Source of the DNA: Castanea sativa
Taxonomy: Eukaryota; Streptophyta; Magnoliopsida; Fagales; Fagaceae
Direction: 5' to 3'
DNA length: 64,000 nucleotides
Assembly: GCF_040712315.1 (NCBI RefSeq)
Contig: NC_134013.1
Span: 12,559,001-12,623,000, forward strand
In this document: positions 23,051 through 35,200 of the stretch, piece after piece
How the letters are laid out: every line of letters starts with the position of its first letter
Position numbering within the stretch: the first letter of the stretch is position 1
Made by a program: the position numbers and the translations under genes
Notes under the pieces: model-generated
Databases searched by the model: none
The model's input: only the letters and a program-made list of their open reading frames with translations
What the model was told of the DNA's origin: nothing

Positions 23051-24544
23051 CACTACAAAATACTTCACCTCTTTCAACCCACCATTTCGAAGGTCCACTA
23101 AAAAGGGTCCAAAAAAAATAAAACGGAAAAGTGAAAATAGGTTTAAGGGAATAAGTATGGCTACCTTTATTTCAATGGTCATTAAAACCCTTGAAATAAG
23201 CCAATACAACTGTTAGAGATATATTAGCCCATTAGCATAAGATCAAGTCTAATTCTACTTTATGTGCAAGCCAAGTCTCCTACTTGTACTAGAAGTCTAT
23301 TAGTTTAGGGTTTAGTCTACTATATATACACATGTTATGGTTCATTGTAACACAGGATTTGTACTACACTCTAATATATTATTGATGTAGCCCTTTAGGG
23401 TTTCCTTCGTAGATGTAGACCGTTAGGCTGAACCATGTAATTTTCGTGTGTTATTGTATTCTATACTTTATGATTTCGCTTCTGCGTCCATACTAACATA
23501 TTCAACATGGTGTATCAATGCTAATATTTAACAGCAACTATTTTAAAATTAAAAATAAATAAAAAAAAAAGACGAGCCAATTTCAACAGCATTAATTTCC
23601 GCAAGAATTTTGGCTCCAAATATTACATTTTTTAGCACCACTTTAACCTAACTCTCAAAATAAAGATATTTCAAAATTTTCAACCCACGAAATAAATCTA
23701 TAATTTGAAAACTAAAAGGAGAAAACCCATTTTCTTTGATTTTTAGCTCTCCAACTCTCTCAAAGAAAACTCAAAGGCGGGGTGGTTGACGACTTAACTC
23801 CAACGATGATTTGAAGCATAGTGGTCGGCGATCTTATCTCCAATGACAAGCTAAAGGCATAGTGGTTAGCAATATCATTTCCTCCACTTCTTCATTCAAT
23901 TACAGGTCTGTTTTTTTCCCGAGAAAAAAAAATTGAAGTTGTCTCAATCTCTCTTGGTTTCTCTCTCTCATTCTCTTCATTGGTAGAGAGACTACAAAGT
24001 ATTCGTCCAATTTTGGGTTAGTCCTAGCATTTTAGGGGCTTAGAGAGAAAGCCATAGTATAAATTGAGGGCTAGCGTATAACAGTTTATTGGTTTCAGAA
24101 TTCTCTAGTTAAAATACTTTTAAGTTCCTTTAGGTTAATGTAATAGTATCTCCATAAACTTCAAAAATGAATGATTTAGTGATTTGGAAAGCTAATTGAA
24201 TTTTGTTTTGATATTTTTGTTTTAATATAATATAGATTTTGTAATATGTGGTTCTTTAAAGTCTATGTGCATGGCCGAGGGTTTTTTCTTTAAAGAGAAA
24301 AACCTTATAAAAAATGGTTATTGAACTTTTATTTATTTTTTAATTTTTCGAGGGTCCCCAATCCTCCATAAAGATAAAATATTCGTTTCAAGGGTCATGT
24401 AGATGGTTGAAATTTCTATTTTAAGGGAATTTGTTTCAAAAGTTATCAAGGGCCATCTAGATCCTCAAAATAATCTTTTTAAGGGCTTTTAATACCTTTT
24501 TTTAGGGCATTGACCCTAAAAAAAAAAACCAACTTTGTTGTAAT
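23051..24544. mobile_element. Probable CACTA-like non-autonomous element
   Basis: Left end CACTACAAAATAC; right end ACTTTGTTGTAATA, approximately complementary. The pre-insertion site CCTTCACATGAC can be recovered from homologous flanks (about 28860). Inside there are AAGGGTC / GACCCT-type repeated phrases near both ends, a pyrimidine leader with TCTCTCTT, and a nested LTR fragment. No transposase frame. The termini are short and the right one imperfect, so the class is tentative. Confidence 0.5.
23211..23522 (+). mobile_element. LTR with adjacent primer-binding-site-like sequence (copia/TRIM-like remnant)
   Basis: TGTTAGAGATATATT... to ...CATACTAACA (23498) has the TG/CA ends of an LTR and a TATATATAC promoter-like tract. 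It is followed by TGGTGTATCAATGC (about 23509-23522), close to the initiator-tRNA-Met primer site TGGTATCA. Flanks ACAAC (23206-23210) and GCAAC (about 23535) suggest a 5-bp duplication with one change, leaving only a stub after the primer site. Length and class are approximate. Confidence 0.55.
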
Positions 24545-24859
24545 AACATGACTTTAATCTTGTTCCTTATAAAAGACAATGCACATTAATAATGATAATA
24601 TATATATATATATATATATTTTTTTTTTTTTGGGTAAGATAATAATATATTAATTTAACACAAAGTAATTAAGAAATATACCCGGCGCCTGCCCGGACTA
24701 CCTTAATTTATAGATATTAAAGAAAACAGGTTACTAAGCTAACATTTTTGCAGAATATTTAATTAATGCGTTAATCCTTTTGAAGATTTTATTTAATGCA
24801 AGAGAAGTTTTTTTTTTTGAGAAGTATAATGCAAGAGAAGTTAAAATCAGATTTTAATG

Positions 24860-25095
24860 TCAAATTTCTCACTCTTGAAGTTTCATTGTGTTACAATTAA
24901 CTTCTTCTTTACTATTCTCTCTGTGAGAGTTTAAATATACACAAACAATTCAGAATTCAATTGGGCTAAGAAAAACTAAAGCATTCATCACTAGAAAAAT
25001 TCACTACTCAAAATTTGTAAAAGTTCCTTCTGCATCTTCATTTATACTTTTCTTACTAAAAGCTTTTCTAATTTTCGGCACCACAAGAGCTCATG
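24860..25095 (+). pseudogene. GDSL promoter and exon 1 fragment (dead copy between A and B)
   Basis: Contains the conserved GDSL leader (GAGAGTTTAAATATACAC, AAAGCATTCATCACTAGAAAAA). A frame then reads SASSFILFLLKAF.IFGTTRAH, matching the signal peptide. The start codon is lost (AAAGTT instead of AATGGCTT), and similarity ends at about 25095, before the GDS motif. A mirror-image fragment lies at 25432-25640 on the other strand. Confidence 0.8.
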
Positions 25096-25431
25096 TAAGT
25101 CTATTTGTGTCCATTGATTGGTTAACTTTTAGCCTTTATGTATAACTTTTTAAAATATCATTTTTTTTCTCACTTTTTCAAAATATAAGTATATTTTAGT
25201 ATACTTCCAGCAAAAAGCTAATTAAGCTAATAACAAATGCACACAAGTAAATGTGAAAATTCATCCTTACAATAAAACTTAGTTGAGCAAAAGTCAAGTT
25301 AGGGAAAATTTAGAGGGTGAATTTTTAGGGAAAATTTAGAGGGTGAATTTTTATATATACTTGTATGCATTTGTTATTAGCTTATTTAATTTTTTTTGCT
25401 AAAAGTATGCTAAAATATACTTACTTGAGCT

Positions 25432-25640
25432 CCTATGGTATAGAAAAATAGAAAAGCTTGAAATATGAAAAGTATAAATGAAGATGCAGAAGGCATTTCA
25501 TAAACATTAATTGAACACTGAATTTTTCTATTGATGAATGTTTAAGTTTCTCATAGGCCAAATGAAGTCTAAATTGTGTGTATTTATATAAACTCTCACA
25601 GATAGAATAGTGAATTAGTAGTTTATACCTTTATGGTAAG
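25432..25640 (-). pseudogene. Inverted GDSL promoter, leader and exon 1 fragment
   Basis: The - strand reads CTGTGAGAGTTTATATAAATACACAC, then the leader AAACATTCATCAATAGAAAAATTCA. An ATG frame follows with PSASSFILFIFQAFLFFYTIGAQ, the GDSL signal peptide, ending at about 25432. It has a better preserved start than the + strand fragment at 24860-25095. Together they form an inverted repeat with a spacer of about 335 bp. Truncated before the catalytic serine. Confidence 0.8.
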
Positions 25641-26667
25641 GCAATGAAAGTAAGATTCTCAAAAAAATCCTTGAAAGCACAAATACATTTAATAATATCT
25701 CCAAAAATGTTTGCTTAGTAATTTATATTGCTCTAATATTAAGAAATGGACAAAATTTGATAACAAATTTGGTTGTAATCTAAGACTACAATTTCACTCA
25801 TTATTTTTTTATTAAATGTGAATTTTGACAAATTCACTATTGGATTACATTTTCTTCTTATATCCTTTATTCTTATAAAAATTTTAGAAGATTAAAGATC
25901 AATATCTATATTATCAATAAAATATTCAAAATTTGAAGTTTTTGAAGTTTAAAACTATGTATAAAAAATAAGTGAATGGATCGAATAGTAAATAACATCC
26001 AATTGACACAAAACTTGACATGTGTGTTAAAAATATAAATAAAATTCGATCCAAAAATTAAATATTTAAAATATGTAGTCATGTTAGTTTCTTCTTGTAG
26101 GTGTTGTACCCTTAGGTTGTAACCAAGTTTATAACCAAATTTTGTCTTTAACAAATTAAGGTAATCCTCATTCTGGGTATTTCTTTCCAACTTTCCATTT
26201 GGTAAATGTAATGGATTACTTTGTGTTAATAGAATATTAATGTACATTATCTTTTTGCTTGTGGTGATGTAGGAGAACTTCACTCATATTAGTTATACGT
26301 CGCAAGCATATTGTACAACAAGTAATTAAATTCCTATGGACAACTAACCCTATCAGCCAAAACCAATTACCAAATAATCCAAGGACTTTTGACCCTAAAG
26401 AGCTAAACAATTTATCCTCATGCTTGGGAGGCTAATGTACATTATCTGTTATAAGGAACTAGCAGATTAATGTCATGTGAATATACTCAAAACTCAATAT
26501 AATTTTTTTTTCTTACGCGAGTCTAATTATTTATTTTTATTATATTAATTTAATATAACTAAATATGTGTAAATATGCAATAAAGATATTATCTCTTGCC
26601 TAGTGCCTAATATTTATATTTATATTATCATATGCTTTTAGTGCCAATTTATTATATAAATAACCAT

Positions 26668-26728
<61 letters not shown>

Positions 26729-27176
26729 TATCTTAATTTATTTATAATTATATTTATATTATAAAAGTTGGATTCTCACGATTAGAGGATGCTTGCCATG
26801 ATGACATGTGTCATTTTGTCAAAGCATATATGGCAATACATGTGTCAAAATGCTTATAATCCATTTTATTGTGAGAAAGACAATAATAAAGACAATTAAT
26901 TTTGTTTCTAAACAAAAAAGACAATTTCTTCTCAAAAACGTCTAACTATATCTAATCTAATTAAATGTCTTACAATTTGGAAAGATGTTCAAAAATCTTT
27001 TTTTGTTATGATTTTTTTACTTTTTCGTCACATATAATAACTTAAAATACATTATAAAAGTTTGATCCTATTATAAAAGTTAGATCCTTACTGTTAGAGG
27101 ATGTATACAATGATGACGTGTCATTTTGTCAACAAAGTGATGTGTTATTTTCTTCCCATAAACATCTAATTATATC
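25640..27176. other. AT-rich spacer between copies A and B
   Basis: Parts match the copy 1 to A spacer: 25637-25742 to 10906-11010, 26160-26300 to 11590-11730, and 26760-27020 to 12085-12330. (AT)28 lies at 26671-26726. The stretch 25745-26155 has no counterpart at 11 kb and no recognised content. No gene seen. Confidence 0.7.
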
Positions 27177-27973
27177 TGTGGGGGTAAAATGGTCAAAACA
27201 CGGATTTGGGCCTTGGGCCTGATTTGGTGATATGAGCCTGTCCGAGCAGAAACTTTGGGGCCCACAGGCCAACTCATGCCAGAGAGATTGGTGAGGTTGT
27301 CCGAGGAGAGGCATCTCCTTAGACAAGTCAAATAAGGATCGTATGACACGTCATGATGTTTGGGGAGAGAACTCTGAAAGGTTTGGTGGGTAAAGATGTG
27401 TTTCACATAGTTATAGAGAGGAAAAACGTATGAGAAATATTTAGGGAAAAGGCTGTTACCACCGCATTAAAGACCTTGCATCTACCTTCCTGGCCGCATT
27501 AATGGGGAAATGACTTCTGAACAGTAATGTTCAGCCTTCCAGCTATTGTTTGAAGATATCAAGAAAGTGATGGATGTGACAAGTATATAATAGGGTAATT
27601 TGTGATACACGTAGAGGATAAAGGGAAGAAGAAAAATGATATAAAGGAGAAAGAAAGGGCATCGGAAGAAAAGGGGAGGGGGGCTAAAAAAAGAAAAGAG
27701 AGAAAGAGAGTACTGCATACTTCACCTTCAATTTTAGTCTATTATTCAAATAAAGAATAGCAATATAAGACTTCCTCGGCTTACGTCAAAGGAGGATTTC
27801 TCACTATTTTCATCCTTTGATTATGTGTGAAGTGGTAATCTAGTCTTCCATTTGTAGTCCAATATCCGTAAGACCTAAGTTTCAAGCCCACACTCTACAA
27901 ATTTGATTGTATAAGGCCATTTGGGCCTAAGCCCATCACGCGTTAAGGTCTGGGTACCAATTGTGCACTTACA
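27177..27973 (+). mobile_element. Solo LTR (family 1, copy 1), ATATC duplication
   Basis: Begins TGTGGGGGTAAAATGG and ends GTGCACTTACA, flanked by ATATC at 27172-27176 and 27974-27978. Contains GTCCGAGGAGAGGCATCTCC, a CCTGGCCGCATTAATGGGG block, TATATAA at about 27583, CTTCCTCGGCTTACGTC and TTTCAAGCCCACACTCTACAAATTT. The same order occurs in the solo LTR at 39771-40462. No internal domain, so it formed by LTR-LTR recombination. Confidence 0.92.
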
Positions 27974-28429
27974 ATATCTAAGAAAATAATGAAGACACCT
28001 AATTTCTTCTCATAAAATTTTAATTATATTTAGTCTAATTAAATCTATCATAATTTGAAAATTCAACCATAGGAGTTTTTATTTTACTATAATTTTTCAG
28101 CACATAATTTTAAAACTGTACATACATAGCAAGAAAATATATATGACATTCTCCTAACATTTAGATATTGAGTTTTTACCATAGGTTTTAAATCACGTCT
28201 CATTTATATATATGAAAAATGTAGTTTTTTGTGCTTTATTAGATATACTGTAATTAGATACAGGATATAGAATATTACACATCCATAAAATTAAGGTTAA
28301 TTGCGGCCTCCCAAAAATAAATTTTTTGGCTATATCACTAATTACATCAAGTGTAACTTAAACTTAACTCTAATAATATACATATTAGACATAAACTAAT
28401 GTCATCAATATTTACCATTTTTTTGTGTG

Positions 28430-29297
28430 TGAAGTATATTTAAAAATATTTATTGATATTAATTAAATCATATTATATTCATTTCGTTATATTAAATTAA
28501 TTAAATTGAAATAAGTAATTAAATTCATGTAAAATAAATAAATAATTATTTTAAAATATATTGATGGGTACATTCACTTGACATTGATCTAGTTCTCTAT
28601 AATAGATAATGTACATTAATAATCTATTAACCTGAAATAACTCATTATGAATTCTCTTTTCTTTTTTTGGGTTTCTAAAGGGAAAGTTGGACAGCAAATA
28701 CCATCGAGGCACATTAATACTAAATTACAGTTTTACTCATTTAGTTATATCAAATTAATAACATAAAAATAATTTATCAGATTCAAGTCAAAAACTAAAT
28801 AAGTATTTTAAGTTATGAGTACCTTCACATTACATGAATCTTTTTTTTTTTTAGGGAATTCACATGACATGAATCTGGTTCCTTATAACAGATCATGCAA
28901 ATTAATAATCTATTAAAACACAATAATAATCCATAGTGAAGTTTCTAAACGTAAAGTTATAGAGATAATACCCCAGGATGAGGACTACCTTAATTTCTTA
29001 ATATTAAATAAATATAACCTACTAAGCTAATATTTTGGGGAATATTTAATTTAAATTAATGCATTAACGCTTTTAAAGAAATGATTTATTACGATTGACA
29101 ACAATTGATAGAAATTTTAAATCAGATTTTGATATGTCAAATTTCTTTCACTCTTGTAGTTTAAATGTCTTACCATCAACTGCTTGTTTATTATTATATC
29201 TATGAGAGTATAAATACACACACTTTAGACTTCATTTAGGCCATGAGAAACTAAAGCATCCATCACTAGAAAAACTTAGCACTCAGAGTTTGTAAAA
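28430..29297 (+). promoter_or_regulatory. Upstream region of GDSL copy B
   Basis: The about 870-bp unit that is repeated four times upstream of copy C occurs here once. It holds GAAGTATATTTAAAAATATT, CATTCACTTGACATTGATCTAG, CCCAGGATGAGGACTACCTTAATTTC, ACTAAGCTAATATTTTGGGGAATATT, then the TATA box TATAAATA at 29209-29216 and the conserved leader. Cis elements beyond the TATA box are not assigned. Confidence 0.65.
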
Positions 29298-32200
29298 ATG
29301 GCTTCTACATCTTCATTTATACTTTTCCTACTTCAAGCTTGTGCTTGTCTATTTTTCTGCACCATAGGAGCTCAAGCAAATAAAACATTTTCAGCAATTT
29401 TCTCATTTGGAGATTCGATTCTTGATACAGGCATGAATAACAATCTTCTCTCAGGTAGGTGCAATTACCCTCCGTATGGAAGAGACTTCCCGGGAAAAGT
29501 TGCAACGGGAAGATTTTGCAATGGAAAAAACCCCACAGACTTGATAGGTATAATATCATAAACTCTTTTACTTACCAAACATCTCTCTCTCATGCATGAT
29601 GCATATTTTATGTACTACGTATAAAAAGTTTCTGTTTTTGCTTTTGAGTTCTAGTGTACAAAAAATTCCAAGTAGAGTTTAAGTAAATTTTTGTTATTTT
29701 AGTTGAAAGAGACTCAAAAAAATATCTAAAAATTTTAGTTGAAAGTGACTTAAAAAAAATCTAAATTACAGTAATTTTTAAACTATAGGTTAAAAGTATT
29801 ACGCTCAAAACTTTAAGGTTTAATTTGAAAATAACACCAAATTGTTGTGGTTATTTACCCATTTCATATTCATTTCAGCGGAGGCCTTGGGAATTAAAGA
29901 TACTGTACCAGCTTATCTTAAACCAGACCTTCAAAGTGATGATCTTCTAACCGGTGTAGGCTTTGCTTCCGGTGGCTCCGGAATTGATCCATTAACATCC
30001 AGTACACTGGTATCTATCTTTTATATATATTTATTTGGACATTAATGTTCGCCCTTTTTAAATTTGGCTCTATCACAAATTAGTATACAAACTTTTTATT
30101 GTTAATTACATTTAACCGCATTATGATTTGGACAAAAATCAAATTGTTTGGATTTTGTCAAAAGTATTTCTTTTGAATTCATCTAAATTTAAACTTTTGG
30201 GATCAAAATGTAACAATTAAAAAAATCGTGGAATTAAATTGTTATTGGATGGAATCAAAAGGAGGTAATTTTTTCAACCAAAACATGCAAAATAGAATTT
30301 GAACAAAACCCAAATAATTTTTTTTTTTTTTTAATTAGGAGGTGAAATATAAGAATTGAAAGTCTTTAAACTAAATTGTTACCTAGCAGAACCACAAGAC
30401 AAGGGATATGATGCCCCTCCTCTCTCTTTTATTCATATAAATTACGACATTTGTTGGTTTTCAAATAATCTAGAGGATAGTACTTAAACTCCCTCAATTG
30501 TATCTTCTGCCCCTCCGTGTTTTAGGTGATGGGATCCAATACCAAAAACACGAGACAACAAAAAATCCGATTAAAAGAGCTGAATTAATATTTTCCTTAA
30601 TCTAATAATTATACATTATTTACTGTGCTTTCAAAATTCTAGGCTTTCTTGCAATTTAATTGTTTTGTTGGAATCAGGGAGTTGTGGCAATGTCCCAACA
30701 GTTACAATACTTCAAGGATTACATAGGGAAGCTAACAGGGGTTGCTGGTGAAGAGAAAGCAAAAGCCATCATAGCCAACAGCCTTGTGCTAATGTCAGCA
30801 GGCAACAATGACATTGGAGTATCATATACTGCTGGTATGAGGAAATCAGAGTATACTTTTCCTGCATATTGTGCTCAATTGGTTACCTGGTCTACCACTT
30901 TTTTGGAGGTATATTTCTTTCATTATGACTTATGACAGCTCTAAGTAACTTTCTAGAAAAAACCAAAAAAAAAAAAAACTAGTTTCATATATAAACTATT
31001 ATACAATTTCTTTGCTATGATATGGCATATTGTAAGTGATAAAAAAAATTTTAAAAAAAAAATAAATAATAATAATAATAATAATAATGGTAGGTTCATA
31101 TATAAGTGATTGATAACCATTCACAGTTTGTCACATTAAAGTAATTGTAAAAAAAAGTTGTGTAATAGTTTGTGATTTAGAACCACTTATCTTTTTAACT
31201 ATGTATATGTCATTCCCTTCATTAAAAATTGTCGTTCACATTTTGTCACATTAAAGTTGTAAAAAAATAAATTGTGTAATAGTTTGTGATTTAGAACCAC
31301 TTATCTTTTTAATTATGTATATGTCATTCCCTTCATTAAAAATCGTAGCAAAGAGCACCAAGCACCTAACCATATCAAATATAAATCTGTGAAGCAATTG
31401 TATGCATTGGGGGCAAGGCGATTTGGTGTTCTTAGTACTGTAGCATTTGGATGCGAGCCATCAGCAAGACTTACAGGAGGGTCATCTTGTTCAGTGGCCG
31501 CAAACCTAGGAGCACAAATGTACAATAATCTGTTAAAAGCAGGAATAGCCTCCCTTCAAAGCAAGCATCCCGATGCCAAGTTGGTCTTCTTCGACATCTT
31601 TACCCCTCTAGTCAACATCGCCAGTAATCCTCAGCAATTTGGTAAGTGTTATATTTTTTTTGTCTTAAAAAATCTGGTAATCATATACTTAAAGCTTTCG
31701 TCGTGATATCATCCTAGCCTATTAGCTTATGGAAAATACTAGAACTACAATCAAATTTTCTATTACGTACTTACAAATTATTAAATTTTATATAAAGTAT
31801 TTACAAATTAACGTGATAATAAATATGATAAATATGAATAACAGTACATCAACTTTAATGGGAAATGTTGAAGGTACTACAAATTTAGATCACTCGTCAC
31901 CTCTAGTTGGAACTACTAAATTATAGAAAGTGAAGAAGAAAAAATCATGCAAAAAAGGCTTATAAGCCAATTTGGCAATATTTCAAATTGATGCCACTTG
32001 AATAATGCGATAAAAGATTGATGCCAAGGATATTGCATATTTTACTATATAAACCTTACTAATTGATAGGATACTAATCCCACAAAGGTTATTCGTACAT
32101 TTATTTATTAGTAATTAAAGTGCCAACAATATCACACTCTTTGATGCATAGAATATTGATGTTAAGAATATTACATATTTTACTATATAAACCTTGCTAA

Positions 32201-35200
32201 TTGATAGGCCACTATTCTCATAAAGGTTATTCAAATATTAATTTATTAGTTATTAAAGTGGCAACAATATCACACTCTTCGTCACATTAGTTTGTAAGTC
32301 TTTTGTAGTAAAATTTGTAATAATTTTAGAATTTTCATATAATAAAACTATTTTTCTTTTTTGTTAATGATGAGACATTAGTTTCTAAAATTTATGCATA
32401 AATATATAGTATCCCAGGATTATTTTTTGTTATTTTTATTTTTATTTTTTTGAGAAAGAAGTTAATGCATATTATTCAAGAAGGCTATTGAATTTAGCCT
32501 AAAATACAAACAAGAGGTCTAGTGGTACATCTTTCATCCAGACGAACATTTGTGAGGAGATTGTTGCTCTCCTTACTAAGGCGTGAGCAAGCTTATTACA
32601 ATGTCTGCAAACAACAGATAGTTTAAAGGTAGAGAGGTGTGAAATAAGAAAAAGTATATCTGCTGTGAGGTGGCCAAAGTGTGTTAGGCATCTGGTCTCC
32701 TTCTGTATTGCTGTGTATAGAACCTCAGAATCACCCTCCAAGACTATACGCGTAAAACCACATTCTATAGCTAGCTCCAAGGCTCTCCTTGCTGCCAGGG
32801 CTTCGACTTCAATAACTGTAGATGGCATAGGAATTTGTTGTGATAAGGATACCATAACAAGACCCGCGTCATTCCGTATTACCACTCCCAGTTCAGCGGT
32901 ATTGTCAGACGCAAAAGTTGCTCCATCAAAGTTCACTTTCACCCACTATTGCTCTGGTGTAGTCCACGTTGCTGCTTGCTGCTGTCGGTGAATTGGTAGG
33001 CTCAGGGTGCTGGAGTGGGACTCTAATAGCTGCTCTCGAGAGTGTTCCAGCACCTTATCAAGGGGATGTGATGGTTTTCCCAGTTTGAGGTTGTTCCGCC
33101 GATTCCATAGGTTCCAAATGACCATCGCAAATAGTTCTACTTCACTATTACCTGCAAGAATGAAGTCAAAGAGATCAAGGAAAGATATGAATTTCTTAAG
33201 TACACCATGGTTCCATGTTTTAGTTTGTTTCCAGAAGTCATCGAGGGCAGGGCATCCATATAGTGCATGAGTTACATCTTCATGCTGTTGCTTGCAACTG
33301 TCACACCGCCCATCAGTGATCACTTTGCGTCGAACCAAATTTAATTTAGTAGGAAGGGAATTCTTGCAAGCCTTCCATACTAAATGCTTGACTTTATTTT
33401 GGACCTTAAGACCCCAAATTTTGTTCCACAAAAGCTTCATCGCATCGGGTACGGACTGCCTAGGTTGGTGTCACGCTTGTTCTTCTTACAAAATCTTATA
33501 TCCAGATTTAACTGAATATTCTCCATCCAGATTGAATGGCCAGATTAGGACGTCATCTTGAATGGTCCTACACAGAGGGATGTTTTTTATAATGGATGCT
33601 TCAAACTCATAGAAAGTTCTATCAATGACTTTCTCCCTCCAAGACCTGTTCACTGGGTCAATGAGCTCACTGACCATGGTCGTATCCCCACCATCCACCA
33701 TTGGTGAGATTACTTTTGGCCTAGTTTTAGTAGGCAGCCAGTTGCCTCCCCAGATATGGACAGAGTTGCCTAGACCGATTCTCCAAACCCCACCCCTTTT
33801 GATGACTTCCCTTCCATGCATCAAACTCTTCCATGCATAGGAGGCATTGGCCGGATTTGTGGCTTCCAATACTGACGAATTTGGAAAGAACTTGGCTTTA
33901 AATACCTTGTAAAACAATGAGTTAGTGTCATGGAGTAATCTCCACATTTGTTTAGCCAAGAGTGCATCATGAAAAAGAAAAATGTCTTTAAAACCCATGC
34001 CTCCCTAAGATTTTGGTTTACATAAATCTAGTCATTTCACCTAATGGATTTTTCTACCATCACCCCGCTATCCCCAAAAGAACCTACATATCATAGATTC
34101 AAGTTCATGGTAGAGTGTAACCGGCAACTTGAAACAAGACATAGTATATGTGGGGAGAGCTTGTGCCACTGCCTTAATCAAAATCTCCCTCTCGGCTTGA
34201 GATAATAATTTAGCTTTTCATCCTTGTAACTTCTTCCAAACCTATTGTTTAGTATGAGTGAAACTTTCTTTCTTGTTCCAACCAACAAGTGAAGGTAATC
34301 TTAAATACTTCTCATATTGTTTAACCACCGATACTCCAAACATATTCTTGATAGTTGTTTACATGTCTTCCTGGGTGGACTTGCTGAAAAAATAAATTGG
34401 TCTTTGTTCGATTGACTTGTTGCCCCGAAGCAAGTTCATATTTGGCTAGGATATCCAATAAAGCTTGGCATTCGCTTTCCTTTGCCCTGCAAAAAATCAG
34501 ACTATCATCTACAAAAAGGGTAAGTTAATTTTGGACCATTCCGGCATAAAGAAATACCTTTAATTGACCCATTTGTGGCTGCCTCACTTATCAAACTATG
34601 CAAGCCTTCAGTACACATGAGGAATAGGTGAGGAGAGAGGGGGTCTCCTTGTCTAAATCCTCTTGTAGGGGTGATGTGGCCTTGCAGTTCCCCATTGATC
34701 AAGATTGAGTATGAGCCTGTGATGATGCATACCATCATGAGCTTTGATCCACCTTTCTTGAAAACCCAGTTTCACCAACACCTTCTCCATGTAAGACCAT
34801 TTCACTCTATCATAGGCCTTGCTCATGTTGAACTTTGAGGCCATAAAACCCGTTCTACCTTTATTGTGGTTCCTCAAGTAGTGTGAAGTTTCAAAAGCCA
34901 CCAAGATGTTATCTGAAATCAGACGGTCAGACATTAATGTACTCTGATATTCTGAAATAAGCTTAGGCATAACAATTTTCAAACAGTTGGTTAATACTTT
35001 TGCAAAAATTCTATATAAGACATTATTTAAGCTTATAGGGCGAAATTCAGTCACATACTCTGGATTTTTTACTCTAGGAAATAGAGTGATAAAATAGTGT
35101 CCTAAAGATTGAGGTAGGACTCTAGTATTAAGATAATGCAATATAGATAGAGAGACATCAGAGCCAATTAAGGACTAGAAATTATGATAAAATAAGGAAG

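Noticed and set aside
25906..26283. 125-codon - strand frame in the A-B spacer
   Set aside because: AT-rich composition, Ile/Asn/Lys/Phe-heavy, no domain, and no counterpart in the paralogous spacer at 11 kb.
32665..33840. + strand frames across the LINE
   Set aside because: Shadows of the LINE coding sequence on the opposite strand.
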